From positions 29,515-90,557 of the forward strand of contig PKYQ01000025.1 of the NCBI GenBank assembly GCA_003133685.1: a stretch of DNA of 61,043 bases, written 5' to 3'. Both the position numbers and the translations under genes were made by a program. Shown one piece after another: positions 60,661-61,043 of the stretch. This DNA is from Acidimicrobiaceae bacterium. GTDB lineage: Bacteria > Actinomycetota > Acidimicrobiia > Acidimicrobiales > RAAP-2. Below the pieces are notes generated by a model, which was not told where the DNA came from, ran no database searches, and worked only from the letters and a program-made list of their open reading frames with translations. Each line of letters starts with the position of its first letter. Positions within the stretch are counted from its first letter, which is position 1.

Positions 60661-61043
60661 ATGATCCAGAGAATCCGACGATCGGGACGCGCCGTCGGCG
60701 TGGGTGTGGTGGTCCTCTGGTCACTCGTGCCGGTGTACTGGGCCCTCAATACGAGCCTGATGACCAACTCCGAGGCTCAGAGCACGCCCGTCCACTTCTT
60801 CCCGACTCACCCCGTGTTCGCGAACTACGAGGCCCTCTTCGGCGCTGGCCCGCAGAGCGCCAATGCCGGCGGTGGTATCGGTCGCTCCGTCATCAACATC
60901 GCGGTCGAAAGCGCTGGGGCGACGATTCTCACTCTGATCGTGGCGGTACTCGGCGCGTACGCGTTCGCGAGGCTCCGTTTTCGACTAAAGAATTTCCTGT
61001 TCTACACCGTGCTGTTGACGCTGACGTTGCCCATTTACGCGAC
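60661..61043 (+). CDS. ABC sugar permease (MalG type), partial
   Basis: It begins at the ATG just after the MalF-type stop and stays open to the window edge (127 codons seen). A first helix (VGVGVVVLWSLVPVYWALNTSL) is followed by HFFPTHPVFANYEALF, a typical MalG-family loop, then LTLIVAVLGAYAFARLRF. The EAA loop is beyond the edge. It completes the permease pair for the sugar-binding protein. Confidence 0.9.
   Translation, partial: MIQRIRRSGRAVGVGVVVLWSLVPVYWALNTSLMTNSEAQSTPVHFFPTHPVFANYEALFGAGPQSANAGGGIGRSVINIAVESAGATILTLIVAVLGAYAFARLRFRLKNFLFYTVLLTLTLPIYA

Overview
The window reads as chromosomal DNA of a high-GC actinobacterium, plausibly an Acidimicrobiia-type lineage. The class is an inference from gene content, not a demonstrated placement. 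Supporting signs are two mycothiol-linked proteins (a mycothiol-dependent isomerase-family protein and a CPWA-motif DsbA protein), a MurT/GatD lipid II amidation pair, a COG4315 secreted protein beside an ECF sigma/anti-sigma pair, GTG/TTG starts, and ATGA/GTGA stop-start overlaps throughout.

Positions 1-36.7 kb are a densely packed chromosomal backbone. The first 12 kb hold an EAL-domain tail and small metabolic or resistance units: TetR with a mycothiol-dependent enzyme and an MBL protein; TetR with an MFS exporter and paired operators; hydrolases, a quinone-oxidoreductase-like enzyme and an epimerase. From 12 to 20 kb come the sigma/anti-sigma/COG4315 group, a PrmC-like methyltransferase, a Gfo/Idh/MocA oxidoreductase, a flippase-like membrane protein, the CBS plus cystathionine gamma-synthase/lyase transsulfuration pair and a Thr-rich D,D-carboxypeptidase. 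From 21 to 36.7 kb come an enoyl-CoA hydratase, a frameshifted DUF1003 gene, rsgA, divergent trpE/trpG, a PQ-loop protein, peptidase E, an acyl-CoA dehydrogenase, dienelactone hydrolase/DsbA/M20 genes, an AlkA-type glycosylase, a LysR regulator, murT-gatD and an acyltransferase.

Positions 36.76-52.12 kb are a composite genomic island in a tRNA-Val(CAC) gene. The 3' half of the tRNA (47 bp) recurs exactly at 52,074, with imperfect copies at 42,437 and 49,113. Each displaced copy is preceded by the same roughly 110-230 bp arm sequence, and a further decayed arm lies at 40,480. The island looks like successive insertions at one attachment site, now without any integrase gene. Its cargo is mostly conflict-type: a nucleotidyltransferase pair, a frameshifted TOTE-type primase-helicase, an HTH-MNT/HEPN toxin-antitoxin pair, AbiE (toxin gene frameshifted) and a second AbiEii relic, VapBC, and two regulator/oxidoreductase or exporter cassettes (TetR-SDR and MarR-MFS). 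Relics of Fic, DUF6788 and an IS21-like end also occur.

From 52.4 kb to the end lies a carbohydrate-use locus. It has a secreted GH27 alpha-galactosidase, then (after an IS66 relic) a same-strand operon of a SIS sugar-phosphate isomerase, ROK kinase, PfkB kinase, DUF2090-type aldolase, ABC substrate-binding protein and two permeases, the last cut by the window edge. The gene set fits uptake of a sugar and conversion by isomerisation, two phosphorylations and aldol cleavage. A tagatose-phosphate-like route is the best guess.
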